Positions 36,853-46,067 of a stretch of 60,216 nt of DNA are shown one piece after another. The stretch's first letter is position 1. Each line of letters opens with the position of its first letter. Under the pieces are notes generated by a model. It ran no database searches. It was not told the origin of the DNA and saw nothing but the letters and a program-made list of their open reading frames with translations. Origin of the DNA: an uncultured Vibrio sp. (lineage in GTDB: Bacteria > Pseudomonadota > Gammaproteobacteria > Enterobacterales > Vibrionaceae); assembly GCF_947488985.1 (NCBI RefSeq), contig NZ_CANLBV010000021.1, forward strand, positions 1 through 60,216, given 5' to 3'. The position numbers and the translations under genes were made by a program.

Positions 36853-38223
36853 GTGCATCGTTACAAAGAAGAAGCCTCAAACTTAATCAAACTTGCGACC
36901 CCTGTATTGATCGCATCCGTCGCACAAACTGGAATGGGCTTTGTCGATACCGTGATGGCTGGGGGGGTAAGTGCGATTGATATGGCGGCCGTTTCCATTG
37001 CTGCCAGTATTTGGCTTCCCTCGATTCTATTTGGTGTTGGGTTGTTAATGGCATTGGTTCCTGTTGTTGCACAGCTGAATGGCTCAGACCGCCAAATAAA
37101 GATTCCGTTTGAGATCCAACAAGGTGGTTTTTTAGCACTTGTCATCTCCCTGCCGATCATTGGTGTGCTTTTTCAAACGCGATTAATACTGGAGTGGATG
37201 GACATTGAACCGCTCATGGCGCAAAAGACCATTGGCTATATGGATGCCGTGATGTTTGCGGTTCCTGCATTTTTGTTGTTCCAAACATTGAGAAGTTTTA
37301 CGGATGGTATGTCTCTCACCAAGCCAGCCATGGTGATTGGCTTTATCGGCTTACTGATAAACATTCCACTTAACTGGATGTTTGTATACGGAAAACTGGG
37401 AGCACCTGCGCTTGGTGGCGTGGGTTGTGGCGTTGCAACGGCCATCGTCTATTGGGTGATGTTTGCTCTGCTGTTCGGTTACGTTTTAACATCAAAGCGT
37501 TTGGCAAAAATCAATATCTTCGGCACCTTTCATAAACCTCAACTGAAAGCGCAAATTCGTCTGTTTAGACTTGGCTTCCCAGTTGCCGCCGCAATCTTCT
37601 TCGAGGTGACTCTGTTTGCAGTGGTTTCCCTGTTGGTTGCTCCATTAGGATCACTGGTTGTGGCCGCACACCAAGTGGCGATTAACTTCTCTTCGTTGGT
37701 ATTTATGATCCCAATGAGTATTGGTGCCGCGGTGAGTATTCGTGTGGGACATAAATTGGGTCAACACAACACAGAAGGTGCCAAGATAGCAACCCATGTC
37801 GGGATTGTTGTTGGTCTAGTGACAGCGTTAATGACCGCATTGCCAACCGTACTATTGAGAGAGCAAGTGGCGTTGCTGTATACCGAGAATACAACGGTGA
37901 TTGCGGTGGCAATGCAACTATTAATTTTCGCTGCGGTTTATCAATTTGCTGATGCCATCCAAGTTATCGCTGCAGGTGCTCTGCGTGGCTATAAAGACAT
38001 GCGTTCAATCTTCAACATTACCTTCGTAGCTTACTGGTTGCTTGGCCTTCCTATCGGTTACATTCTAGGAATGAAAGATTGGATTGTTGAACCTATGGGT
38101 GCGCACGGCTTCTGGGTTGGTTTCATTGTCGGTCTAACATCAGCTGCGATTATGCTGGGTATGCGCTTACACTGGATGCACAATCAGGACGACGACGTAC
38201 AGTTAGAATTTAGCTCTCGTTAG
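36853..38223 (+). CDS. norM: MATE multidrug/Na+ antiporter NorM
   Basis: This is a 456-residue, twelve-TM efflux protein that exports cationic drugs in exchange for Na+. The GTG at 36853, after GGAG, yields MHRYKEEASNLIKLATPVLI, matching the known Vibrio NorM N-terminus. The open frame upstream to 36739 is not coding. MATE features include GFVDTVMAGG, the PLNWMFVYGKLGAPALGG segment and GAAVSIRVGHKLG. It is close to V. parahaemolyticus NorM throughout. Confidence 0.95.
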   Translation: MHRYKEEASNLIKLATPVLIASVAQTGMGFVDTVMAGGVSAIDMAAVSIAASIWLPSILFGVGLLMALVPVVAQLNGSDRQIKIPFEIQQGGFLALVISLPIIGVLFQTRLILEWMDIEPLMAQKTIGYMDAVMFAVPAFLLFQTLRSFTDGMSLTKPAMVIGFIGLLINIPLNWMFVYGKLGAPALGGVGCGVATAIVYWVMFALLFGYVLTSKRLAKINIFGTFHKPQLKAQIRLFRLGFPVAAAIFFEVTLFAVVSLLVAPLGSLVVAAHQVAINFSSLVFMIPMSIGAAVSIRVGHKLGQHNTEGAKIATHVGIVVGLVTALMTALPTVLLREQVALLYTENTTVIAVAMQLLIFAAVYQFADAIQVIAAGALRGYKDMRSIFNITFVAYWLLGLPIGYILGMKDWIVEPMGAHGFWVGFIVGLTSAAIMLGMRLHWMHNQDDDVQLEFSSR

Positions 38224-38227
38224 ATTC

Positions 38228-38240
38228 GCACGCCCTAATT
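38228..38240 (-). repeat. fragment of the TAGGGCGTG element end
   Basis: On the minus strand TTAGGGCGTGCGA lies right after norM. Only the first ten bases agree with the repeat end at 13268, so it is a weak relic. Confidence 0.3.
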
Positions 38241-38248
38241 TCGAATAC

Positions 38249-38279
38249 AAAAAGAGCTCTGATTTTCAGGGCTCTTTTT
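38249..38279. terminator. bidirectional terminator, norM / ligase
   Basis: AAAAAGAGCTCTGA-TTT-TCAGGGCTCTTTTT is a long stem, with one mismatch, flanked by A and T runs, between converging genes. Confidence 0.9.
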
Positions 38280-38308
38280 CGTTTAATGGTCAATCGATCA
38301 TATGTGCC

Positions 38309-39154
38309 TTAATATTCACTCTTCTCTCGAACAAAGCGGGCAAACTTGGGTTTTCCGTTTTGAGTAAAACCATTGTAGCGAAAGGTAATACGGCTACCGA
38401 TTTCAGGCGGTGTAAGTCTCATTTGGTCACTGAACCCGCTGCCTATATAAAATTCCACACCCTCTTCTGTGTGAACCAAAATTGAACCCATCATCCCTTT
38501 GTACTTCCCTGTCCCACTTTTGTAGCCCATAACTGTGGCTTCGGCATCGTGATGCCTTTTGAGCTTTAACAAGTCATTACTTCGGCCTGCTTGATAACGA
38601 CTGGTGATCTTTCTCAGCATCAAACCTTCGCCATTACGCTCATCGACATTATCAAGTTGATGGAACAGTGCTTCTTCACTGTGAATCGGTATATGTTCTA
38701 TGTAGCTGACATGAGGCTCTCCAATCACGCTTACCCAGTGCAAAATGTTGTAATAGCGCTTTTGATAATCTCCTGCGGAGCCTGGCATATCAAACAGCAT
38801 GAAATCTATTTGCCGCCATGCTGTGTCACTCGGCGTATGATCGAGAACGGTAGATTGAACGAGATGGAACTTGCCTCTTCCGGCCCACAACTCTCCTTCG
38901 AGATGGACCTTAGGTAAGTTTTCCGTAAACCACTTCGGTGAGTAAATGCGATTTCCATTGCGAGTGTAAAGGTGTTGTCCATCCCATAGAGCCCGAATCC
39001 CATCAAGTTTTTCGCTCTTCCAGTATTCAGAAACATCTATGCCTTGCTGATAGGAGTTTGCAAGCACCAAATGATCGGGCGGGAAATAGGATGAATGAGA
39101 TGAAAGCGAACACGCCCATAGAGTGGCTAAAGCCAGTTTGGTTAATCTCATCAT
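38309..39154 (-). CDS. periplasmic ATP-dependent DNA ligase (LigE-type)
   Basis: This is a protein of about 281 residues. A signal peptide (MMRLTKLALATLWACSLSSHS) is followed by a minimal ATP-dependent DNA ligase. Motif I is EKLDGIRALWDG (Lys adenylation), then LEGELWAGRG (motif III), RNGEGLMLR (motif IV) and LLKLKRHHDAEATV (motif V). An OB domain completes it. No zinc finger or LigB-type insert is present. A signal peptide on a ligase is a known trait of Lig E in naturally competent marine bacteria, suggesting periplasmic repair of extracellular DNA. The start is one of two adjacent ATG codons after CGGAG. Confidence 0.88.
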   Translation of the reverse strand: MMRLTKLALATLWACSLSSHSSYFPPDHLVLANSYQQGIDVSEYWKSEKLDGIRALWDGQHLYTRNGNRIYSPKWFTENLPKVHLEGELWAGRGKFHLVQSTVLDHTPSDTAWRQIDFMLFDMPGSAGDYQKRYYNILHWVSVIGEPHVSYIEHIPIHSEEALFHQLDNVDERNGEGLMLRKITSRYQAGRSNDLLKLKRHHDAEATVMGYKSGTGKYKGMMGSILVHTEEGVEFYIGSGFSDQMRLTPPEIGSRITFRYNGFTQNGKPKFARFVREKSEY

Positions 39155-39328
39155 CTGCTCCGTATTAATATCTGTAGTGGTCAACAAATGCCTTTAATCC
39201 TAAGCGCTCTAACACGCCGTTAGACAATCTTTGCGAGAAGATGCGATCAACTCGTCAACCTTATCTAACCTTTGCACTTATTCATTAAATTAATGATTTA
39301 TAACTCTCATATGTTCCGCCGTTTTTAA

Positions 39329-39365
39329 TTCTCAAATTGAGAAACGGCTTTTCTCAATTTGAGAT
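39329..39365 (+). promoter_or_regulatory. two SypG-type enhancer elements upstream of sypA
   Basis: TTCTCAAATTGAGAA (39329-39343) and TTCTCAATTTGAGAT (39351-39365) both match the TTCTCA-N3-TG core of the V. fischeri SypG enhancer. Their centres are 22 bp apart, two helical turns. Each is also a near-palindrome. Confidence 0.8.
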
Positions 39366-39413
39366 GGCAATTCGCACTGAATGTAACCAACTGAAAAATA
39401 ACGATATAAAAGT

Positions 39414-39429
39414 TGGCACATTCAGTGCA
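39414..39429 (+). promoter_or_regulatory. sigma-54 promoter of sypA
   Basis: TGGCACATTCAGTGCA: consensus -24 TGGCAC and -12 TGC at exact GG-N10-GC spacing, about 50 bases before the sypA start. Confidence 0.88.
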
Positions 39430-39462
39430 ATTGTCCATACATACTTAAGAGGAGATATCGCT

Positions 39463-39792
39463 ATGGAACTACGTAAGATTGATTTAAATACAACGACACT
39501 GACACTTTCTATTTTCGGTGATTTGGATGCAGCAGGCAGTCGTGATGCACAAACAGACATCGACGATGTGATTTCCAACGATGGCCACCCTGAAATCGAA
39601 GTTGATTTTAGCCAAGTTAAGTTTTTAGATTCATCTGGTGTTGGCGCAATTGTTTATATGTTCAAACGTCTCACTGAACGCGAACGCAATATGCGACTCG
39701 AAAATGTGACGGGGCAGCCTCTTGAAATTATGAATCTGCTGCGTATTGGTCACGCTATCCCTGTTAACTCAAAAAATCCAACTAATTCATGA
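39463..39792 (+). CDS. sypA: SypA-like STAS-domain anti-anti-sigma regulator
   Basis: This is a 109-residue single STAS domain. The frame runs back to 39337, but ATG 39463 follows AAGAGGAGATATCGCT and lies downstream of the sigma-54 promoter, so it is the start. The phosphorylatable serine lies in KFLDSSGVGAIVY (Ser57/Ser58), the equivalent of SypA Ser56 in V. fischeri. There unphosphorylated SypA promotes biofilm and SypE controls its phosphorylation. No sypE is present in this locus, so a partner kinase or phosphatase must be encoded elsewhere or be absent. Confidence 0.88.
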   Translation: MELRKIDLNTTTLTLSIFGDLDAAGSRDAQTDIDDVISNDGHPEIEVDFSQVKFLDSSGVGAIVYMFKRLTERERNMRLENVTGQPLEIMNLLRIGHAIPVNSKNPTNS

Positions 39793-39853
39793 AGGTCCAC
39801 TAAGCTAGAAGTAACTAAAAATAATAATAAAAAGAAAAACAAAGGATGTTGGC

Positions 39854-40687
39854 ATGAAAAAACTTAAAAACTACATAGCCCTTTCTCTGTCTGTCCTAGT
39901 TCTGGGTTGCACAAGTTACCCAGAACAAGGCACCGGAGGTTTGGCGGAAAGTTACGACTCGATTAATTATCAGAACTCTGACTTCTCTCCTGTCATGCCC
40001 GATGAGCCACTTGGTCCTGAACACGGACTACGTTTCGATTGGCAACTAGCAAAACTACATTTAGATGCCTTAATCCAAGAAGGTGCGCGCTGGTGTTTCC
40101 CTGCTGCCGTTGTTCAAGCAATCGAAAAGCAAAATCGTATCGCACGAGAACTGCAAGGCGGTTTGTTACTGGATGCCGCCAACGACCTTGTCATCCAAAG
40201 AAAACGCCTTAACGAACTTGAAGTCCAACTTGACTATGTCACTTCGCAAGCTCGCTGTGAGCCGCCTAAAAACGAAAACCAATTCCGTATGCAGTTGTCT
40301 GTGATTGAACAGCTGTATGACCTGCTTAATGTTGACAACCAATTCGCGGAAAACTCTACTGAAGTAAATCCTAAATATATGGGAAGACTGGCCGAGGCAA
40401 CCACTTTACTTAAAGAACACAAATCTCTGGACCTTGTTGTTACCGGCCATGCTGATGCAACGGGTGCCGAAGAATATAACGATAAGTTAGCACTTGGACG
40501 AGCGAAACAAGTCGAACGCTACCTGACTATTTTTGGACTAGGCGCTCAACGAATCAAAGCCGTCTCTGTTGGCGAAACCGTTCCTCTTTTTGAGGGTGAA
40601 TCTGACGGCACGCGTTTAACGAACCGCCGAGTAAGTATCGAAATTATCTCGCCTAAGAATGCCGAGAAAATGGGAGGTGGACTATGA
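39854..40687 (+). CDS. sypB: SypB-like OmpA-domain lipoprotein
   Basis: This 277-residue outer-membrane lipoprotein has the signal MKKLKNYIALSLSVLVLGC (lipobox VLGC). A helical middle (about 60-165) precedes the OmpA/peptidoglycan-binding domain with LVVTGHADATGAEEYNDKLALGRA. It may tether the export machine to the cell wall. It is second in the syp order, and its stop overlaps the sypC ATG (GGACTATGAAATC). Confidence 0.88.
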   Translation: MKKLKNYIALSLSVLVLGCTSYPEQGTGGLAESYDSINYQNSDFSPVMPDEPLGPEHGLRFDWQLAKLHLDALIQEGARWCFPAAVVQAIEKQNRIARELQGGLLLDAANDLVIQRKRLNELEVQLDYVTSQARCEPPKNENQFRMQLSVIEQLYDLLNVDNQFAENSTEVNPKYMGRLAEATTLLKEHKSLDLVVTGHADATGAEEYNDKLALGRAKQVERYLTIFGLGAQRIKAVSVGETVPLFEGESDGTRLTNRRVSIEIISPKNAEKMGGGL

Positions 40688-42783
40688 AATCCTTGATCGC
40701 TTTTATCATCACCCTATCGTTATGCTTTGCGAATGTCGTCAATGCTAACGACGAGTTTTCAGACGCGGTTCAAGTCGGTGACCTTATCCAAGTTAACGTA
40801 CCCGGTGAAAGTACCTTAAACACAGGGTTCCAAGTGGATAAGCGTGGACGTATTACCCTTCCTGAAGTAGGCGCTGTGTTTGTTGCAGGTTACGACAGCG
40901 AACAGCTTAACAAAGTCGTTCTAGAATCGCTGGCAACCGCTTATAAAGATCTTTCAACCGCTTCAGTGTATGTGAAAGAGCAGCAAATCATCATCTACGT
41001 GCAAGGCTATGTAGAACAACCGGGCGAGTACACGCTCGCATTGGGTTCTAGTATCCAAATGGCGTTGTATGCAGCTGGCGGTTTACGTCCGGGCGCACAG
41101 CTCGACAAACTGATCTTAAAACGTGGTGCCGACAAAAAAGAGTTCAACTACAAACGTTTTCTAGATTCCGGTGACGAAGCTAACCTACCGACACTGCAAT
41201 CGTTAGACTCTTTGTTTGTTCCAGCTTCCCCACTTGTTGGTAATATCGAACAAGAGTTTGATGCAGCAAAACTTGCTAACTCTGGTGATAGTGCGGATTC
41301 TCGCAACGCCATCAAGGTGTTTGGCGAGGTGAACGCACCTGGCTCATTTACTTATAAAGAAAACACTGACCTAGTTGATGTACTGATGCGTTCTGGTGGT
41401 GTAACTCGTTATGCCAGCGTCGAGCAAATTCGCGTGATTTCAAACAACACGCCTACTCTGTTCAATCTTAAGCGCTACCTAGATTCTGGGGATAAAAGCT
41501 TGTTGCCAAGTCTGCAACCCGGCTCAACCATTTTTGTTCCGAAACAAGAAGAAGAGATTAAATCGGGTGCGAACATGGTTTACGTGATGGGTGAAGTCGC
41601 TGCCCCTGGTGCTTTTGAAGGCAAAAAAGACGCGACCTTTATGGATATCCTTGCCAATGCGGGTGGCCCGACTCGATTTGCAGAGTCACGACAAATCCGT
41701 GTCATCAAAGCGGATGGCAGAGTGCTTAAATTCGATTTAGCGGCTTACACTGAAGGCTTACCTAACTCTAATCCTCCGAGCATCAAAGCTGGTGACGCGA
41801 TTTTCGTTCCTGAGAAAACCGACATGAACGAGAAGTCTTGGTTGAAAATTACGCCAGACAGAGCGGTTAACGTGATTGGTGAAGTGAACCGACCTGGGCG
41901 TATTGAATGGTCAGATGAAATGAATTTTATGGGATTACTGGCGCATGTCGGCGGACCGACTCTGCGTGCTGATACATCAAAAATTGAAGTAGTAACCGGT
42001 AGAAAATTGGTTGTGTTTAACCTTGATGATTTCATCCGAAATGGCGCGCCCCGTGACCAAATGCCGCAAATTCGCGCAGGGTCTATTGTGCGGGTTCATG
42101 ACTTGCCACAAGATCCTTCAGACAACAAATCACAATGGGTTCGTCAAAGCTCTGATGCTTCTATCTATATCTTTGGGCAAGTGAATGCTCCCGGTCGCTA
42201 CCGCTTCACCAAAGACATGCACTTCCTTGATATTTTGTCAGCAGCTGATGGCCCAACCAAGGATGCCGACATCCACAATGTTCGCGTAACACACCGCGAC
42301 AAAACCTATTCTCAAGTAAGTAAACTCAATCTATCACTGTACTTTGAAACTGGTGATGAATCCTTGCTGCCAAACGTTACCACTGGCGACACCATTTATA
42401 TCCCAGAGAAAGGTAAAAACTGGCTAGATACACCAAAAGAGACAACCGTACGTGTGCTTGGCGCGATTAAAAATCCGGGACGTTATGTGTTCAACGACAA
42501 CATGACCATTTTGGATATCTTGGCAGAAGCAGCAGGCCCTACCGATAATGCTTACGTAGAAAAAATTACCATCGTCAATATGTCTTGCTGCCAAGGTCAA
42601 GCTCGCACCTTCGACCTTGTTGAATTCAGCAAAACGGCCAACATTTACAACCTGCCTGTATTGCGCGCGGGCGACACCATTTACATCCCAGATCGCCGTG
42701 AAAGCTTTATCGAAAAAGCACGTGTTGGACTGGATGACATACTGCGAATTACCACCACCATATTATTAATAGGTGCTTTATGA
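40684..42783 (+). CDS. sypC: SypC-like outer-membrane polysaccharide export protein (Wza family)
   Basis: This is a 699-residue secreted protein with a signal peptide (1-21, cleavage VNA) and a Poly_export domain (VGDLIQVNVPGEST, about 30-110). A chain of SLBB repeats follows. Six G-x-V-x-x-P-G motifs are visible: GYVEQPGEY, GEVNAPGSF, GEVAAPGAF, GEVNRPGRI, GQVNAPGRY and GAIKNPGRY. A hydrophobic C-terminal stretch (ILRITTTILLIGAL) ends it. It is about twice as long as classical Wza, consistent with a periplasm-spanning form. It overlaps sypD by ATGA. Confidence 0.92.
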   Translation: MKSLIAFIITLSLCFANVVNANDEFSDAVQVGDLIQVNVPGESTLNTGFQVDKRGRITLPEVGAVFVAGYDSEQLNKVVLESLATAYKDLSTASVYVKEQQIIIYVQGYVEQPGEYTLALGSSIQMALYAAGGLRPGAQLDKLILKRGADKKEFNYKRFLDSGDEANLPTLQSLDSLFVPASPLVGNIEQEFDAAKLANSGDSADSRNAIKVFGEVNAPGSFTYKENTDLVDVLMRSGGVTRYASVEQIRVISNNTPTLFNLKRYLDSGDKSLLPSLQPGSTIFVPKQEEEIKSGANMVYVMGEVAAPGAFEGKKDATFMDILANAGGPTRFAESRQIRVIKADGRVLKFDLAAYTEGLPNSNPPSIKAGDAIFVPEKTDMNEKSWLKITPDRAVNVIGEVNRPGRIEWSDEMNFMGLLAHVGGPTLRADTSKIEVVTGRKLVVFNLDDFIRNGAPRDQMPQIRAGSIVRVHDLPQDPSDNKSQWVRQSSDASIYIFGQVNAPGRYRFTKDMHFLDILSAADGPTKDADIHNVRVTHRDKTYSQVSKLNLSLYFETGDESLLPNVTTGDTIYIPEKGKNWLDTPKETTVRVLGAIKNPGRYVFNDNMTILDILAEAAGPTDNAYVEKITIVNMSCCQGQARTFDLVEFSKTANIYNLPVLRAGDTIYIPDRRESFIEKARVGLDDILRITTTILLIGAL

Positions 42784-43472
42784 TGACTATTTCAGCGACC
42801 CATGCCGAAATCGAGCAACTGTATTTGGCTTCTGAGCTTAACGCCCACAATTCGATTTGTGTAACGGCTTGTCATTCAGGTGACGGGGTAACATCTATTG
42901 CAGCAGCCTTAGCTGAGCGTTTTCTGTTGGCGGGCCATTCTACACTTTATGTCGATCTCAACTTATTGAATCCGGCGTTCAAAGATTTAAATATGCGAGA
43001 AGACAATCAGCAAGGTCAATTAATAGAGCATGTTGAATCTCAGCGCCTATTCATGGGTGTTACTGCGCCACAATTGGCTTCGACTAAACTGGCTTATAAG
43101 GATCCAACAACGCTGAAAAAAGTGGTCAATCTATGGTTAGAGAAGTACGACCGAGTAGTGATTGATACCTCGCCTCTACTCAACATCAATAAAGGGAATA
43201 TTCCAACTCAATCCGTTGCTAGTGCTTGTGACAGCACACTGATGGTTATTGCGTATGGTGAAACTTCCACTCATCATCTACAACAAGCGAAAAAGCTCCT
43301 TGAAGCCCCAGGCATAAACTTGGTAGGCAGTGTGATGAACATGAAACAGGCTCCAAGCTTTGCTCAGGAGCTGGTAAGACAGCTCAACCGAATGACCTTT
43401 ATTCCAACTAGACTTCGAGATAACCTGACAAATAAGCTGTCCCAAAACGAGTTTTTAAACATGCCGATGTAA
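42780..43472 (+). CDS. sypD: SypD-like tyrosine-kinase-fold protein
   Basis: This is a 230-residue cytoplasmic protein with the BY-kinase/Wzc ATPase fold. The expected P-loop reads CHSGDGVTSIAAAL, so the Walker A lysine (G-x-G-K-T/S) is replaced by valine. Walker A-prime (LYVDLNLLNPAF) and Walker B (RVVIDTSPLLN) remain. No C-terminal tyrosine cluster is seen. It may therefore be a regulatory or structural partner of the SypO chain-length protein rather than an active kinase. It is the last gene of the sypABCD unit. Confidence 0.82.
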   Translation: MMTISATHAEIEQLYLASELNAHNSICVTACHSGDGVTSIAAALAERFLLAGHSTLYVDLNLLNPAFKDLNMREDNQQGQLIEHVESQRLFMGVTAPQLASTKLAYKDPTTLKKVVNLWLEKYDRVVIDTSPLLNINKGNIPTQSVASACDSTLMVIAYGETSTHHLQQAKKLLEAPGINLVGSVMNMKQAPSFAQELVRQLNRMTFIPTRLRDNLTNKLSQNEFLNMPM

Positions 43473-44014
43473 CTTTTGTGTTTGTCTGTTAGCTGATATG
43501 GAAAGCGTAACAGCCAACTATTCTATTAGCCTTAGATCTAATTCACCCAGTATGAATTTTTACTATTTTTGGCGAAATTCTTGCTAAAAATACGATGTTT
43601 AAAACCATTCAACGCATTTCACACACCTAAATCATGGTCTTACCACCTTTAAGTCCCATTATAAATCAACATCCCTACGTCTAACTTTCGCGTTAATGTG
43701 ACACAGATAGTTAAAGCACCATGTAAATCGACTCAAAGGTGGCATTTGTCGATATATTCCTTAGGCTTATAAATGGAGGTGATTTTTGATTAATTTGTAA
43801 TGATTTGGCAAAATATACGATGGCTGCTGAAATGGAATGTATCAATGAGTCAATCACACTGCACTGATTTAACTCGTTTATCCATTCAAACTTCACCCAT
43901 CCTACTTCTGCTCAAATGATTCAAGTGCACGGCAAGGATCACCATCGAGCAATTTAGTTAGTCAACAGACCTTGATTAGCTTGGTTGTATTATTAAAGAG
44001 AAAGGAAACTCAAT
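43473..44014. other. gene-free region between sypD and the betaine transporter operon
   Basis: About 540 AT-rich bases lie at the point where sypE would follow in V. fischeri. I found no intact or recognisable residual sypE or sypF frame, no TTCTCA-N3-TG element and no hairpin terminator. It must contain the promoter of the betaine operon. Confidence 0.4.
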
Positions 44015-45007
44015 ATGAAATACAAGTTAAGCTCCCTATTTTTGTTAGTAGCAGCAGCCAGTGGTCATGCTAACGCTGGAGAATGTGGCAGCGTAACAAT
44101 CGCAGACATGAACTGGAACTCTGCAACTTTAATCGCCAATATTGACCAATTTATCCTAGAACACGGATACGGTTGTGATGCTGAACTTATCCCTGGCGAT
44201 ACAATGCCAACCGGCACGTCGATGATTGAGAAAGGCCAACCGGATGTTGCACCAGAGCTTTGGAGTAACAGCCTGAAAGATGCCCTTGATAAAGGTGTTG
44301 AAGAGAAACGTCTTCGTTATGCTGGTAAAGCATTGGTCAATGGCGGTGAAGAAGGCTTTTGGGTTCCAGCTTACCTCGTTGAGCAATACCCAGAAATGGC
44401 CACTATCGAAGGCATACGTAAGAACGCTAACATGTTCAAGCACCCAGAAGACCCAGATACATCCGCATTCTATACTTGTCCTGCAGGTTGGAACTGTCAG
44501 ATCAGCTCCGGAAACTTGTTTGAAGCACTTGCTCTAGAAGAGAGCGGTTTCAGCATTGTTGACCCAGGCTCGAGTGCTGGTTTATCTGGATCTATAGCTA
44601 AAGCTTACGAACGCAAAGAGGGGTGGTTTGGTTACTACTGGGCACCAACTGCGGTTCTTGGTAAGTACGACATGGTGAAAGTCGACTTTGGCAGTGGCGT
44701 TGATAAAGAAGAGTTCATCAACTGTACGACTCAAGAAGGCTGTGAATCACCAAAAGCGACCATGTACCCGCCTTCACCTGTCCACACGATCACCACTGAA
44801 AGTTTCGCGTCACGCGCACCGGAAGCGTATGACTACTTTACGAAACGTGGTTTCACTAACGACAAAATGAACGCACTTCTTGCTTGGATGGAAGACAACC
44901 AAGCCGATGGTGAAGAAGCGAGTATACATTTCTTAAGCGAGTTCCCAGAAGTATGGCACCCATGGGTTTCAGACGAAGTCGCTAAGAAAATTGAAGCTGA
45001 GCTGTAA
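44015..45007 (+). CDS. glycine betaine/choline-type ABC transporter, substrate-binding protein
   Basis: This 330-residue periplasmic protein has a signal peptide (1-21, cleavage ANA). It is of the OpuAC/ProX type: CGSVTIADMNWNSATLIAN, AELIPGDTMPTGTSMIEKG, EGWFGYYWAPTAVLG. Cysteines occur in pairs (TCPAGWNC; NCTTQEGC), possibly disulfides. The binding-permease-ATPase order is that of Vibrio proXWV operons. The exact quaternary amine cannot be told. It is inserted within the syp gene order. Confidence 0.9.
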   Translation: MKYKLSSLFLLVAAASGHANAGECGSVTIADMNWNSATLIANIDQFILEHGYGCDAELIPGDTMPTGTSMIEKGQPDVAPELWSNSLKDALDKGVEEKRLRYAGKALVNGGEEGFWVPAYLVEQYPEMATIEGIRKNANMFKHPEDPDTSAFYTCPAGWNCQISSGNLFEALALEESGFSIVDPGSSAGLSGSIAKAYERKEGWFGYYWAPTAVLGKYDMVKVDFGSGVDKEEFINCTTQEGCESPKATMYPPSPVHTITTESFASRAPEAYDYFTKRGFTNDKMNALLAWMEDNQADGEEASIHFLSEFPEVWHPWVSDEVAKKIEAEL

Positions 45008-45167
45008 CTGCTAGATTTTAAAACTAGCGATATTTCAGCAAAAACTAGACTTCACTAAAACGGAAATAACGTCGCTATACTTGATGTTATTCATAATTCG
45101 GAGCCTTGTTCTTACTCATATTCAACGAGTGGTAAGGACAAGTTACTCCGAACTATAAGGATATAAA

Positions 45168-46067
45168 ATGGCCGACAGCAATTGGTTATCAAGCTTTCCT
45201 GAGATGGAACGCTCTGATTTACGAGCAATAAAAAAAGCGCTAGATGGTGCTTACCGTGATTTTTCCCGTGAATATGGAGAATTGATTGAATCCCTTTTTG
45301 ACCCTCTTCTTGCTTTCCTTGTTTGGTTTGAAAAACTCCTAATATCAACACCTTGGATTATTGTAATCGCCGTGTGTACCAGCCTTGTCTACGCCGCAAG
45401 TCGCTCTTGGAAACTGGCGTTAGGGTGTGTCGGTTCTCTGCTTCTTATTGGTTACTTTGGAATGTGGGAAGACACCATGCGAACGCTCAGTATCATCACT
45501 GTGTGTACCTTGGTTTCGATCTTTTTGGGGATCCCGATTGGTATTGCGATGGCGCGTTCCAATCGAGCTCAATCCATCGTTACGCCAATGCTTGATATTA
45601 TGCAAACCATGCCTGCATTCGTTTACTTGATCCCTGTGGTGATGCTACTCGGCATCGGTAAAATTCCAGGGCTGATCGCCGTGGTTATCTACGCTATCCC
45701 ACCTGTGATTCGTTTAACGAACTTGGGTATACGCTTAGTCGATAAAGAAGTGCTTGAGGCCGCTACCGCATTTGGTGCGAGCAAAAAGCAACGTTTATGG
45801 GGCGTTCAGCTTCCTCTCGCGATGCCAACGATCATGGCAGGCATCAACCAGACCATTATGATGGCACTGTCGATGGTGGTTATTGCGTCTATGATTGGTG
45901 TTAAAGGCTTAGGCCAACCGGTTCTTAAATCCATTACCAACCAATACTTCACTTTGGGCTTAATGAACGGCTTTGCGATCGTTACCCTCGCGATTCTATT
46001 TGACCGAGCTTCACAGGCATATGCGCGACGAACCAATGCGCACCTAGGAGGATTCAAACATGACTAA
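45168..46067 (+). CDS. glycine betaine ABC transporter, permease
   Basis: This is a 299-residue ProW-type permease. A cytoplasmic N-terminal part of about 60 residues precedes six or so TM segments. The EAA loop is EVLEAATAFGASKKQRLWGVQLPLAMPTIMAG. GVKGLGQPVLKSI is conserved. It overlaps the ATPase gene by eight bases. Confidence 0.92.
   Translation: MADSNWLSSFPEMERSDLRAIKKALDGAYRDFSREYGELIESLFDPLLAFLVWFEKLLISTPWIIVIAVCTSLVYAASRSWKLALGCVGSLLLIGYFGMWEDTMRTLSIITVCTLVSIFLGIPIGIAMARSNRAQSIVTPMLDIMQTMPAFVYLIPVVMLLGIGKIPGLIAVVIYAIPPVIRLTNLGIRLVDKEVLEAATAFGASKKQRLWGVQLPLAMPTIMAGINQTIMMALSMVVIASMIGVKGLGQPVLKSITNQYFTLGLMNGFAIVTLAILFDRASQAYARRTNAHLGGFKHD

Noticed and set aside
43711..43896. 61-codon minus-strand frame in the sypD-betaine gap, considered as a sypE/sypF remnant
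   Set aside because: The translation has no receiver, kinase or phosphatase motif and no ribosome site.
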